This document shows, piece after piece, positions 33,206-44,899 of a DNA stretch of 64,000 nt; the first letter of the stretch is position 1; each line of letters starts with the position of its first letter. Origin of the DNA: Calocera cornea HHB12733 (lineage: Eukaryota > Basidiomycota > Dacrymycetes > Dacrymycetales > Dacrymycetaceae); assembly GCA_001632435.1 (NCBI GenBank), contig KV423949.1, forward strand, positions 67,323-131,322. The letters run 5' to 3'. The position numbers and the translations under genes were made by a program. The notes below the pieces were generated by a model that searched no databases, was not told where the DNA came from, and saw nothing but the letters and a program-made list of their open reading frames with translations.

Positions 33206-33952
33206 GTGGGGGAGACGTCGTCCATGACTTGTCCATGCCGCGTACGCGACTCGATCGTCACTGGCATTTCCAGTATGTACAGGGCACCGATCGTGCGTGC
33301 GCTTGTCCGCCCCGCCCTGTCTCGGGCAGGTCCACGCGGCATTATGAGGCAACGTTCTCACAGACGCAACTGCGAGCGGGTCGTCCATGTCCAACGGCCC
33401 ACGCGTCCAGGCTGCGAGTCACAATGCAGCCATGTTCGTCCATGTCGATAGTCCATGTTTCCGGATTACTAGTAGGAAGTGTGCTCGCAGACCCTGGTCG
33501 ACCCGCGTCGCTGTTAACGCGTGCCAAGAAAGCGCGTTCCACGACGCTCTGTCGAACTTGTACACTCCGCCCGACCCTCAGCGAGCTGACATCCATGAGA
33601 TCATGCTGCGATCGCCCATGCATCTTCCAACCCTTCGCTCGCACTATGTAGTCAGATGCAAGTCAGCGATTACGAAGTACCCGGGATTCGGACCAGTTCA
33701 TGACAACGGACAGGAACCGGCGCACCGACGTCTTCGCACGCAGGTTGGGTAACGTGACCTTGTCGAAATTTGCGACGAGTCGGAACGGCGTGGAACCAAA
33801 TGAGTTGGCTAACTTGAACTCGGAGTTAGCCGGAAGCTGCAAGGAACCATTTTGGTGGGTGGGACCAAATGGGTCTGGCCATGGAGAGGCAGGGACGCCC
33901 GTAAGGGTCCACGACAATGTCATGGAATCGGCTGTACGTGCACGGCACACAT
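33206..33952. other. Intergenic upstream of aldo-keto reductase 5
   Basis: About 0.75 kb of unique-looking sequence. Open frames present on both strands have no domain or splice support. Confidence 0.45.
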
Positions 33953-33955
33953 TTA

Positions 33956-34380
33956 GAGCCCGTTTGTTTGGCTTGAAATCCTCTCGACCGCACGATTTCA
34001 GGGTCCAGATTGTGGTCGTCGACCGCACTCGACCGCGAGGGCTGTTTGGACGTCGGAGCGCGGTTGCGGTCGAGCTTGAGATCGAGGCTCGATCTCATTG
34101 AAGTCGAGAAAGTGGTCTGACCCAGTTTCTCCTTCTCTCAACCCCCTCGACCGCAATCTCAGCACCCACAGCTCCCGTTCCCCTCTTTTTTTTGGTTCCA
34201 TTTCTGACACATCACGTTCACGTCAGCATCCTCAGCGGGATTGTGCCGCTGCAGCCAAACAGTCCCCGGCCCATCGCAATTGCACGATCCCAGTCGTGCG
34301 ATCGCAAAACGGACGACCGCAACTAGATCGTGCTCCGCGGTCGTGCAACCGCAACCTCTTCCTGGCATCCAAACGCGCTC
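33956..34380. mobile_element. Tourist/PIF-Harbinger-like MITE
   Basis: 425 bp non-coding element flanked by TTA on both sides (33953-33955 and 34381-34383), the 3 bp target duplication of the PIF/Harbinger superfamily. Ends are inverted: GAGCCCGTTTGTTTGGCTTG on the left and, reversed, GAGCGCGTTTGGATGCCAGG on the right; only the outer ~11 bp match well. A second, inner inverted pair (GGGCTGTTTGGACG near 34038 and the complement of ccaaacagtccc near 34253) repeats the same theme. The interior is rich in cgaccgca / tgcggtcg motifs in both orientations. No open frame of note, so it would be mobilised in trans. Confidence 0.65.
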
Positions 34381-34383
34381 TTA

Positions 34384-34809
34384 GCACCGAGCTATCCCAG
34401 CACCGCAACACCCAGCGCGTCGAATCACGCCGTCTACCGAACAGATCTGGTCGGCCTCACGTGCTCCCAGCCCCAAAATGGACGAGCAAGTCCTTGCTTC
34501 TCGGACGCTGACCTGAACCTCGCGGAACCTTGCCGGCCTCGGTCCCGAGCTGTTATCGTGTCATCTTCGTCGCCTCTCTAAGGACGGTCCCGCAGAAGTT
34601 GACATTTGACTCTCCCGCGCTCTTGGGCCTGTGCCTATTCCCTGGCACTTCGCGACGGCCTTGGTCGCCTGGTTCCTGACCTCGACCTGCACTCATGTCG
34701 GCCGCCTGCGAGCATTCACCTGTCTTCCTTCTGCGCATCGCCTCTTATCACCGCGCTGGCGCGTATAAGAACGACCTGAGGTGACTGTCGCTGTACCCCA
34801 CGCTCGAAC
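34384..34809. other. Promoter region of lipocalin-like gene 1
   Basis: 426 bp between the MITE and the ATG at 34810. No gene supported and no clear TATA box. Confidence 0.45.
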
Positions 34810-35460
34810 ATGTCTGACCCCAAGCCCATCTCGATCTACTCCCCGGCAGGCAAGGACGGCGCGCCTGGCCATGTCTCGCTGAGTAAGGCTCAGTTCCCGG
34901 TGGAGGCGTTCGCGGGACAGTGGTACCTCGTCAACTCGACGATGGATATGTGGAAGGTACGTCTCGGATCTTCCTCATCATGCCGTTGAAAATACTAACA
35001 ATCGTGCATACAGACGCACAAGGACGTCACGATCACTTACACCCTGACCACACCGCTTCCCGACCTCGTTTACAACGACAAGAAGGAATTCCGCGCTTCC
35101 TCCGCCGCATCTGACAAGGCACCTACCGTGATCGATGGTCAATCCACGCTTCTACCCACGGAGGGCGCTTCTACACCCGAGCAACGTCACGCTGTGAATT
35201 TCAAATGGAGAGGAATTGGGTTCTTGCTCAGAATGGCAACGTCGACGTGGCAGATCCTGGGATACGACATGGAGGAGGGGTGGTTCGTCACGTACTTTGA
35301 CAAGACCCTGTTCACCTCCGCGGGACTCGACATTTACACCAGGAAGCCGGGCTCACTCAGCCCAGAACGCATCGCTGAAATCATCAAGGCTGCCCAGGCA
35401 CTCGAAGGCGAAGCGGGCAAGCTCGCCCAGGGCTTCTTCGAGGTCAAGCACAGCGAGTAG
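34810..35460 (+). CDS. Lipocalin-like protein, paralogue 1
   Basis: 197 residues from two exons, 34810-34956 and 35014-35460. The order of short strands with the motif GQWYLVNSTMDMWK (lipocalin-type G-x-W) near the N-terminus and WQILGYDMEEGWFVTYF later suggests a small beta-barrel (calycin) fold of the kind annotated as lipocalin-like in fungi. No signal peptide, so probably intracellular. The C-terminal ~40 residues form a predicted helix rich in Ala/Glu (AEIIKAAQALEGEAGKL). The intron after MDMWK is at exactly the same place and phase as in paralogue 2 at 38689. Ligand and role unknown. It converges on SPO11 with 214 bp between stop codons. Confidence 0.78.
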
Positions 35461-35674
35461 GACGGGAGCGGCAAGCGCGACGATTGGCGCAATGGGCTAA
35501 GGGGCACACAGTCACAGTCAACTGTACATTCCTATTATGCACATATATGCGGATATTACTCTGTTGCATGCATTTCTGGACAACATGTCGTGGTCAAATA
35601 AGTACCCACAAGAAATCTCAAGCACAAGCAACCCCTCTCATCCGCCGTCCAGATACTGATACTGTATTATTCCG

Positions 35675-38382
35675 TTAGAAGTGCTCGAGGATTTGGATCT
35701 CATCATCATCCAGCAAGTCATAGAACCCAGACAGCGTCGGTTCCCGATTCTGAGTGGCACTGAGTTGTTCTGCAAGCAGTCGATCGACTGTCATCTGTGC
35801 GCTAATCGCCCTTTCCGCTTCTTTCGTTGCTTCAAAAGCAATGGCGTCGAGATCGTCCATGTCTGCGCACTCGTCCTGGAACTCCTTCACGAGCGATTCG
35901 ACACCAGCTTCGAAGTCAAACTCCTTCAGTCGAACTCCTTCATCAGGTTCATCAATGGGACGCTTCCGCTTCTCAGGACGCGATACAGAACATGAGCCGA
36001 CGAGTTCCGAAGGTAGTGCATAGTCGGCGAAAAGTGGCGACGTGTCGGATACTTCTTCCTTCGAATCCACGTCTACAGGAACAATGTCGCGTTTGGCCTT
36101 GTCAATAAGATCAAGCTCTGCTGCTGCCTGACACGCGTCAGCGCCAAGAAGTAGGGGACTGATCTTCTGAATGAGGTACTGAACCAGGGCATCGCCGGGG
36201 TTCTTCGAGAAGGTAGTAGGTTGAGAGAGACAGAACGTAGTTTCAGTGATAGAGGTTTTCTGGGTTTCGTTGACAGTAGTTTGCTGCGATGCTTGAAGGA
36301 AACAGAACCCAGAGGATAGTGGCGACGACACTGAGAGAGTGCGAGTTACTAGCGGCTGGGAAGATCCAGAAGATGATGCCTGTGAAGCACCAATGATGTG
36401 ATTTTCAACCGAAATCGAAGCCAGGCATTCGATTTCGGCCTTCCGCTGCGTGAAGAGCATGTACTCAAATTCCTTCCTGTTTTGTACCGTTCAGCATCGC
36501 ATGTTCCAACGGAAACATGCCAAAGTATGAACAGGGAGACAGACCTCCACTGGTAGGGTAAATCGGGAGCGCGAAGCATTTTGAGAGCCTACAATGTGGT
36601 CACTCGCTATCCGAGTCCGCGTTGAATGTCGCCTACCTTGCGGTTATCCCCCGGTTTCATTGGAAGGAGATCGTCCAAGTCAACGCCAAGATCGCTCCAT
36701 TCCGTGCCGAACACACCGATCCATTGGACTCGCTTTCCCACGTGGGGCCCGCAATGCTTAATGTATTGAGCTAGGATCTCGATGCCGTAAGGGTCGGCAT
36801 CGACGAGAACGGTGATGGGAATCCTGAAGGAAGTTCAGCCAAGTTCCTTCGAGTAACTGTTGTGAGGAGCCAGTACCACATTGGCAGCAATGTGGCTAGC
36901 GCTTTGAAGATGTCGCGCGTTGCAAGATCCGGATATCCTTTGCCCTACCATGATGTCACATCGGTGCGGAGCGAAAAGAGCAATGCAATCAACGAACCGT
37001 TATGATGAGTCCTTTGCCGTTACAAAATGGATGATCGGCGAATCTTTTAGCGAGCAGCGTCTGGAAGACCGCCTAGTCAAGTTGTCAGATAGTTCCTGCA
37101 ACGGGTTCCTTGCTGACCTCCTTCTCCACCACAAGCACAAAGGCGATATCCGGATGCACATCGAGAATGTCAATGTCTCGCCAAGCCGGGGTATGTCGTC
37201 CCTGCTTCATTGTCAGTGGGTGCCTTCACGTCCCAAGAGCCACTCGTACCATAGTCGCACTGGCGGTGATTACATCTCCTTGGGTGGTGTATAGCTTAAG
37301 AGCCGAGCCAGCGAACATACCACGAGGAGAAGCGCGCTATGAGAATGTCATTTAAGGGATTGCCAGAAGGTGGAGGATAACAAACAATGTTTAGCTCATC
37401 CCGACTAACCCCAAGCTTCAATGCAAGCTTTTCAATGAGCTGTATGCGGAGAGTTGTCAGCACATATTAAGGCAACGCATGGCAATGATACGGGCCTTGT
37501 CTGATACACCTTGCGTTTCAAAGAGTTCGGGCTTGCGATAGTACACCTCCCTAGGCGAGCCAGATGCCATCCATTAGCTCGACCCTACATATATGCGCTT
37601 CGAGGTTCCCCACCGTTTTGTAACGGGGGTCGTGGTTCGAATAGCTTCCATGGCAACATCCACGATCATCAAGAGACGTTCTGATTAGAGGGTTTGAGTC
37701 GTTGTATGGACCATCATCGACGAAGCTGATGGCGTACTACAAGTCTTCGGGGCAGCTGGCGGCCAACGGTTCCTCACATTGAACGTTTTCTTCTGCAAAG
37801 CTTCTGGCGCCAACTGACTGGCCGCCTCCAGCAGTTGGGAAGCCTCTAGCTGCGATGGCTCGGATGAAGGATCGCGAAACTTCTCGTCGGGGCTGTCGTC
37901 CATCTCGGAAGGCTCCCCCAGCTGGCGCAGGATGGTGAGTTTCAGCTCGGAGAGCTTGTTATAGACCCTAGAGAACTCGGTTAGTACGAGAAAGGCGCAT
38001 ATATGCGTGCTTACGGGTTGTCTGACACTTCAAGGACATATGTCGGGCTCTGAGATTGGACGATCTGACTGTCTTCGCTCGTCGGCAGGATGGGCGACGA
38101 GTGGGAGGAAGGCACGAGAGAGTCGGCTGGGTCTGAAGACTCCACGGAGGAGGGCGAGAGCAAAGGGGAAGAGGGCGAAGCCAACGAGTCAGCACATGCA
38201 GCCTGAAACGAGCGGATTCCTTCGTCGACGTCGTCGTCGAAGAGCTGCGAGTGGTAGGTCCAGTTGGCCGGGGCCGGCTTCTGCGACGGGGGATCGTCCC
38301 AGGCGTCTTGTGTCTCGCCCATAGCCAGGATATCGTCGTCGATGCCGTCAATGCCGTCAGAAAAGATCATGTCGAAGACCAT
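35675..38382 (-). CDS. SPO11: SPO11-like meiotic DNA double-strand-break protein, extended at both ends
   Basis: Twelve exons, predicted 701 residues: 38382-38015, 37967-37738, 37680-37614, 37550-37508, 37439-37386, 37336-37250, 37201-37118, 37072-36998, 36944-36880, 36823-36637, 36588-36545, 36476-35675. SPO11, related to topoisomerase VI subunit A, cuts DNA in meiosis through a tyrosine. Visible signatures: the 5Y-CAP tyrosine block TKREVYYRKPELF (Tyr225/226); PRGMFAGSALKLYTTQGDVITAS; the Toprim Glu309 in VVEKE; and the DxD motif Asp366/Asp368 in VDADPYGIEILAQYIK. Then FTQRKAEIECLAS, as in other SPO11 proteins. About 200 acidic, Ser/Pro-rich residues precede the core, and about 200 residues follow LVQYLIQKI, where most SPO11 proteins end. 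Exons 2-6 were placed by phase and homology and are the least certain. Family assignment is strong. Confidence 0.82.
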
Positions 38383-38688
38383 CGTAATGCAGCACCGAGC
38401 TCAGCGAGGTGACGGAACGAGACGAAGCCGTGCACCTCGTAATGTCGGTCACATGCCTGATTTATTTCGGTCACGTGCCGCGTGGTTACAGCCACTGGAG
38501 TCGGCCTCGATCTGGCCGGAAGGGGCCGCCATGCGACATCTTGCCGTCGTATACGCCGTTTCCTCTGCGCCATCTACGCGTATATAGACCGTACCCCGAC
38601 CCGTGTTACGCGACCTCGTGCCAGCTAACTGTCGACATCGGCCATCCGCGGTGACATAGGCTACGCGGCATCGACCTCGACATCGACC
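38383..38688. promoter_or_regulatory. Divergent promoter, SPO11 / lipocalin-like 2
   Basis: 306 bp between the two start codons. Such a short shared region may couple transcription of the two genes. No TATA box stands out. Confidence 0.45.
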
Positions 38689-39355
38689 ATGGCCGCAGCG
38701 GACGCAAAGCCGATCCTTATTCACCAGCCGGCTGGAAAGGACGGCGTGCCGACGCATCCCTCGCTGAGCAAGGCCGAGTTCCCGATCGCAGCCTTCGAGG
38801 GCAAGTGGTTCGTTGTGCAATCGACCCTTGGTATGTGGAAGGTACGTCTCCTGTGCCGCATATACGGGGGTCGTGCTGATTCGCTGGTGGCCGTAGACGC
38901 GTAAGGACGTGACGATCACGTACACGCCGCACACGCCGCCTCCGCACCTCGCGTACAACGACCACGTGCAGTATCGGTCCTCCTCCGCGCCGTCGTCCAA
39001 GGCCCTCAGCTCGGTCGTCGGCATCTCCACGCTCCTGCCTACCCGCGGCGCTGGGGCGGACGACCCGCCCGCGGCGATCAGCGAGCACGGCGCGCACTTC
39101 AAGTGGCGGGGCTCGGGCCTGCTAGTGATCGCCAGCTCCAAGTGGCAGGTGCTGGGGTACGACATGGACGAGGGTTGGGCGGTTACTTTCTTCGAGAAGA
39201 CGCTGTTTACGCCCGCCGGGCTGGATGTCTATGTCAGGCAGCCAGGAGCGGTGAACAAGGAGCGGATGGAGGCGATCCTCAGCGAGGTGCAAGGGCTCGG
39301 CGAGGAAGTCGGCAAGCTGGCCGAGAGTTTCTTCGAGGTCAAGCACGGCGAGTAA
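38689..39355 (+). CDS. Lipocalin-like protein, paralogue 2
   Basis: 203 residues from exons 38689-38841 and 38897-39355. Aligns along its whole length with paralogue 1: HQPAGKDGVPTHPSLSKAEFP, FEGKWFVVQSTLGMWK|TRKDVTITYT, NFKWRG-like HFKWRGSG, WQVLGYDMDEGWAVTFFEKTLFTPAGLDVY, and an identical style of ending (FFEVKHGE). Intron position and phase are conserved. The two copies flank SPO11, so the duplication either spanned that gene or one copy moved. No signal peptide. Convergent with the RhoGAP gene. Confidence 0.78.
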
Positions 39356-39827
39356 GCCACCACCACCCTGTCCTCGCTACTGCCCATAGACTCGGCCAAT
39401 GTCTATGTTGTACATTGTCGCTGTGTATAATTACGTCTCTAATACATGGGATATCTGCTTTTGCCGTGGTATTGCCCACAAACCGGATCGCTGGTTATAA
39501 GAATAGCCTGGTCGCCAACGGGGCGCAGGACAAAGGGGGGGGGGGATAGAACTAGAAGCCGCCGGCGGCAAGGCGCCGAGCGTGACAAATCGAAAATCGT
39601 AAGAGTCGAGCGTAAATGCGTGCAAAAAGGGGGAGGGAAATATTGAACGAAGTGTAGTCGTAAGTCATACAACATTAGCCCACACGGGGGCCGGACAAAG
39701 CAAGCAGCAGCGTTGAACAAGTGCGAAGTTGTCGAGAACAAAGCGTTGAAATAGTTATTCCTTCCATTTGGGGCTCCAGTCGATTGTCGGTTTCCAGGTT
39801 CCAGTCGAGTAGGCAGTCGCAGTGTCC
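39356..39827. other. Convergent 3' region
   Basis: 472 bp between the stop codons of lipocalin-like 2 and the RhoGAP gene. Contains a run of 11 G (about 39535-39545). No gene supported. Confidence 0.5.
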
Positions 39828-42800
39828 TCAGTTGAACGGGAAGAACGCGCCCCTCTTCCCGTCGCCCAGGCCGTCCTTCTCCCTCGTGCGCACAAAGCGG
39901 CGCATGCCCCTGAGCGGCTCCCTGCCCTCCCCGTCCGTCCTGGCCCCCTCCCGGTCCCGGTCCTCGATATTGCGGACCTTGTCGCGCACCGTGCCCTTCC
40001 TGAGCACGGCGCGTGCGGGGGCGGGCACGTCGGCAGGAGCGGAGGGCTTGGGCTTGTCCGCTGGCGGCCCGGCGGCGTCGGAGCCGGGGAGGGGAGGGAC
40101 GGGCGGGACGCCGGCGTCGGTGAGGACGCGGGAGCCCCAGTCCTCGCTCGGCCTGAGCTTGCTCATGATGCTCACGCGGGGGGCCGGGCCGTCCCTCTTC
40201 TTCTCCTTGCCGGCCCCTCCCGCGCCTCCCGCACTCGCCGCCCCGTTCCCAGCAGCAGCAGCAGCAGAAAGCGCCTTGGGCTTGGGCGGGGCGACGGGCT
40301 TGCTGAAGAGCTCACCAAAGAACCCGGCGCGTTTCAGCGGGGTGCTGGGGCTGCTCGCGTCCGTGCTGCTCGTGCGGTCGAACGGGATGCGCAGGGGCGT
40401 GTGAGGAAGTTCCAATGCGAGCCTTGGCGGGGGGCTGGGCGTGCGCCGGTTCTCCTTCCCGGGGAGCGCGGCCGCCTCGGGCTTCGCGGGCACGACGGGC
40501 GCGGGGGCGCTGCCGGAGATGGGGAGGAGGTGGGCCTGCTGCTGCGCGAGCACACTTGTCGCCCGCCGCCGGGGCGAGGGGCCCGAGGTGAGCACGCTGG
40601 GGATCTTGCCCGGGCCCGGCAGGCGGGGCTGCACCGAGTTCCTCCGGCTGGGCGGCGGGGGGTGGATGACGGGCGGCAGCGACTCGCGTTTCGCCGCGCT
40701 CTGGCTCCCCGCACCCGCACCGTTGGCGTTGCCCGCGATGGGCGGAGTGGGCGGTGCGGATCCTGATCCTGATCCTGATGCTGCCCCGGCGGCGGCGGCG
40801 GCTGGGGTAGTATGATGCGAGTGTGCGCTGCCCGTCGTGCGCACGCTGCCGACGGTCTCCCGTCGCTTCTTCTTGAGCTCGCGCTCCCTCCCCTCGGCAC
40901 TGGGGAGCACGTGGACCTCCCTGGCGCCCATCGCGCCGCCGGCCTCCTCCTGCAGGCCGAAGACGACGTCGTCCTCCTCTACAAAGAGCTTTACCAGGCT
41001 GCTGGCGATGCCCACGCTGGGGCAGATGACGAGCAGGAGGTTGGTCAGGCTCATCCGCGTCGTCTCCCGGTGCCTGGCGAGGTACTTGAGCAGCCTGCTG
41101 AGCTCGCGCAGGAGGATGCGGTTCTCCGGCGGGAGCTGGCGCACGAGGTGCGCGAGGTCGAGCAGGAGCTGCGGCGTCGTCGTGAGCGGGGTGGAGGAGG
41201 CGTGGCCGAAGGCGCTCAGCCCGTCCGGGGAGGCGACCTGCTCGCCCGTGTGCGGGAGCAGCGCCTCGTCGAACCGTTTTGCCAGGTAGTGCGTCAGCAG
41301 GGGTTCGGGCACTGCCAACCAGCCGAATGGATCAGCACGCACTCGCCAAATGGGCCGAGCCAACACAAAAGGAAAGCGAAAGCAAGCGAAAGAAGAAAGA
41401 CTCACATTCCCTAAAGAAGGCCTTGAAAACGCCCGCAACGGCATGCGGGTCCAGGTCGCTCGGCCCCACCGCCCGCAGGTCGTAGTCCGCGCCCCTGTCA
41501 AACGCCTCGCGCAGCGTCGCGACGTGGCTCGGCATGCCCGAGATGCGGAATATGCCTTCTTCCTCGGGGCCCCAGCGCTCGAGGTGCTCCAGGCTGCGCA
41601 GGACGAGCGCGGGCAGCCAGCGCGTGCGGTCGTCCGCCCCTGGGCCGGGGGAGGCGGATTCCCGGCTGGGGAGGCTGGGGAGGCCGGGGCCGGGGGTGGG
41701 AGAAGCAGCGGCGACGGAGCGCGTGCGCCTGACGGCCTCCGCCAGCCTCAAACCGAACACCTGCCCGGGCCTGCCCGACGGCGCCCGCAGCGGGCGGGGC
41801 ATGATCGGCATGTGCGCGTCGAGCGCTCCCCCCGCACCGTACCCTCCATACCCGCCGTAGGAGGGCAGCTGGCCAGTGCTCGCGACGCGTGGCAGGCCCG
41901 CCAGGCCGGGGGAGAAGGAGAGGGACTCCATCCTCCGCTGGCCTTGCCCCCAGAGGCCTTGCACGCGGCCCCAGCCGGCGCGCACCGCCCCGCCTGCTCC
42001 TGCTCCTCCTGCGAGGCCGGGGCCGGCAGTAGGGCTCGGCCCGCGCGAGCTCGGGTGGTACGCCCCCATGCTCGGGGGCGGGGCGGGGGGCGATGAGGTT
42101 GACCCGCTCACTGTCGCTGTTGGTGCTGCTGGTGCCCCGGGGTGGCGGGGCGGCGGCGGTTGGGTTTGCTGCTGTTGCTGCTGCTGTTCGGCGCTGGAGA
42201 AAGCGGCCGGCGCGGCGCGAGGCCGTCTCAGCTGCGGCGGGGGGTTGGCACGCCCTGGCCTAGGCGGCAGCGCCTGCACGGGTGCGGACACAGTACCGAT
42301 CGCCGGGCCGGAGGAGGAGGCGGCGGATGACGAAGTAGCCCAAGCGAAGACCCTGCTGCTTATCCGACCTCTGGGCCGTCCTGCGGCGGGGCCAGCCTCG
42401 CTCGCCGCACTCCCCGCCGACGCGCCCGAGGAGCCGGTCGCGTCCCGCTTCAGCGGCTTGCGCCCCGGCAATGGCGGGCCGGAGGGCCGGAGGGGGAAGG
42501 AGGGCGCGTGATGCGGTGGTGTGGGCGGTGGGGAGGCGTGGGACTGGTGCTCGCCCTGCGGGTGGGCGCGCGCAGGGAGGGGAAGCGCCGTCAGGCTGCG
42601 CCGGCGCTGGGTTGGCGGGGTCGTTGTTGGCGGGCCTGGGCGGGGCGGGGGCGCCGCAGCAGCGACGGCCACGGTCGCGCTGCGGTCCCTTGTGCTCCCG
42701 CCCAGGCTGCCGAGGCTGGCCGAGCTGGGCTGGGGTGCCAGTTCCTGCTGCTGGGCGTGGGGGTGGGAATCGGCGGTCGCGGGCCGGGCAGGGAAAGCCG

Positions 42801-43350
42801 GCACCTGCGCCCTCCCCGCCGAGTGCGAGCCGGGCTGGGAGCGGAGGGAGCTCGGTTTAGGCGGCGGGGCCGGGGCCGGGGCGACGGGGGACGGCAGAGG
42901 TGGGGGGATCGACGAGGTTGAGCCGCGCCTGTGGTGGCCGGATGCCGAGCCGGGTGCGGAGTGCGACATGCTCCTGCCCGAGCTGGAGGAGCGCTGCGAC
43001 GCCGTGCCGGTGCCGGTGCTGTCGCGGTCGCGGTCGCGGTGTTTCCTGTCCGGTGCTGGGCTGGGTGCTGCCCCCGAGGCGGACGGGCGGATGGTAAGGC
43101 CGGAGCCTGTGCTAGCGCGCCTGTCCTCCGCGTCCGGCACGCTGAGCAGGGTGCGCTGGTGGGTGAGCTTGCCGTCCTCGTCGTCGTCCTGGTGGTGGTG
43201 GTTGTTGTGGTGGTGGAGATAGTGCTGATAGGAGTGTGAGGGGTGGTCTGAAGCGTCTGCGGATGAGATTGAGTCTGCGTCGTGTGCGCGGGGGAGGATG
43301 GGGTCGAGGGCGTCTGAGACGTAGGAGGAGGCGGCGGAGGAGATGGACAT
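39828..43350 (-). CDS. RhoGAP-domain GTPase-activating protein
   Basis: Predicted 1142 residues; exons 43350-41406 and 41311-39828 joined in phase so that the family motif FFRELPEPLLT spans the junction. The RhoGAP domain lies at about residues 575-770: the arginine finger is in EEGIFRISG (near residue 600), followed by HAVAGVFKAFFREL, LPPENRILLRELSRLL, and MSLTNLLLVICPS. It should accelerate GTP hydrolysis by a Rho-family GTPase and act on the actin or polarity machinery. Both flanks are very long, Pro/Ser/Ala-rich, low-complexity regions with His-rich and Gln-rich tracts, no other domain recognised. The start MSISSAASS is preferred; upstream in-frame ATGs exist. High GC makes long overlapping frames on the other strand, which are shadows. 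Confidence 0.88.
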
Positions 43351-43840
43351 GCCGGCGTGGGAGCAGGGGGAGCGTGCGGTGAGTGGGTGGGCGCTGGGGA
43401 GTGAGGCAGCCCGGCGGGGGGGTCGCTGTATGCGCCTGTACGGTGGGTGGGTGGCCGTACCAGGCGCGGTGTGCTGTCGCAGGATGCGGTGTGCGCTGAG
43501 TGGCTGAGCGCAGTCAACGGCGGGGACACGCCGGGGTTTCGATCCCACCCTGTCCACTGGGTACAGTGCATATGCACCCCCTAACGGATCGCACTCTCAC
43601 CGTCTAATGCGCCCCTCCCCGACCGTGTCTCACGACCCCGCCTCAGCAGGAACCGGCGTGGTTGGCACACAGGGGTTGGCCGTCGGGGGATATCTCGCTA
43701 GGAGTGACGACGACGACCGTACCATCCCACACCACTGGACAACGCAGCCCGGCTCATGGCAGCACACCCGTCGTCACAGTACTTACGGCGCGCGGACCAC
43801 ACCCATGCACCCGTCATTATTGTCCAATGAACTTTCTCGG

Positions 43841-43878
43841 CCGTCTGCCGTCTGCCGTCTGCCGTCTGCCGTCTGCCG
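43841..43878 (+). repeat. Heptanucleotide microsatellite, CCGTCTG x 5.4
   Basis: Perfect array of the 7-mer CCGTCTG. It lies about 0.5 kb upstream of the RhoGAP start codon. A 7 bp period is uncommon for a fungal promoter microsatellite. Confidence 0.95.
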
Positions 43879-44716
43879 AGGCATGCCGGCGAGTCATGCC
43901 GCGCCCACCCGCGCGCTAGCCGTTTCCACCGCCGGCCTCCCGACTCCCAGCCAGGCAACCCACCCTCTTTCCGTCCCATCCCATGCGCGCCCCTCCACCC
44001 AAGCCGAGTCAACTTCCCAACGTAGCCAGCCCAACCCAGCCCAACCCAACCCAGGCCCTGTACCTTCGACGTTATCGTTCCCTTGGTCAACTTGTACATT
44101 TTCACAACTCACAACGCAGACGGCTACCTTGATCCCTACTCTAGCTCGCCTGGTAACCGGTCCCTCCCTACCTCCCCGTTCCCGTTCCTGTTCCCGTTCC
44201 TGTTCCCTTGTGACGTACGGGCGCCGACCCTGCCCGTCACTGAACCTACGCCGTTCCGTTGCCGTCCCCTGCCTTCGCCTCATAGCGACTGTACTGTACT
44301 GCACCGTACTGTAAGGGACCGTCGTGGACGATTGTTCTACGGGAATGTTCAAGCCTCAAAGACTAGCACTGAGCACTGCTGGACCCCACAGACTCGGCTT
44401 GGGAGTGCCGTGCGCCAAGCCTCCCCGTAACAGTGTTATGGATCAACCTGTACCTGTTACTGCGCACGCCAGTCATCCGTTCTCGAGCCCGAAGCACAGG
44501 ACTACAGTACAGTACAGACATGGTCATTGCACACACACTAGAAGTACGACTGCTCCCAACTACCGCTCTCCGATCGTTTACGCCGCGGGAGGCCGATGAA
44601 CAGGCACGGGGATTACTGCTGCTGCTACATGTATACTTGTATACGAGTCCTTTGGAACGGTGGATCGCAAGAACACGGACGGACGGAAGGAAAGGAGGAA
44701 GGAAGGAAGAAACGGA

Positions 44717-44743
44717 GGAAAGGAAAGGAAAGGAAAGGAAAGG
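44717..44743 (+). repeat. Pentanucleotide microsatellite, GGAAA x 5
   Basis: Uninterrupted purine-only array within a longer purine-rich stretch (44684-44745). Lies about 0.16 kb downstream of the RAP1-like stop codon. Confidence 0.93.
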
Positions 44744-44899
44744 ATGGCACCCCGCACCTCCTTCCGCGGGAGCCGCAGCGGACACCGACATCGAGAATCG
44801 GAACGGGGACGGACACCGGGAGCGGTGGGCAGCACGCGAGCCTCCCCGCATAGTGCTGCACCCGCGCCCCGCCCCGCCTCCCACCCCACGTCCATAACG

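Larger units (their letters stand above)
43351..44899. other. Intergenic, 1.55 kb, rich in simple repeats
   Basis: Promoter of the RhoGAP gene (minus strand) and 3' flank of the RAP1-like gene. No gene supported. Holds several microsatellites: a heptamer array (43841-43878), a pentamer array (44717-44743), ccgttcc/ctgttcc runs near 44175-44210 and repeated tactgtac units near 44289-44312. Confidence 0.6.

Noticed and set aside
40334..43577. Several long frames on both strands across the RhoGAP gene
   Set aside because: GC-rich low-complexity coding sequence leaves all frames open; only the minus-strand frame carries the RhoGAP domain.
43841..44743. Simple-repeat arrays considered as CRISPR or centromeric/telomeric arrays
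   Set aside because: Units of 5-7 bp without spacers, not telomeric TTAGGG; ordinary microsatellites.
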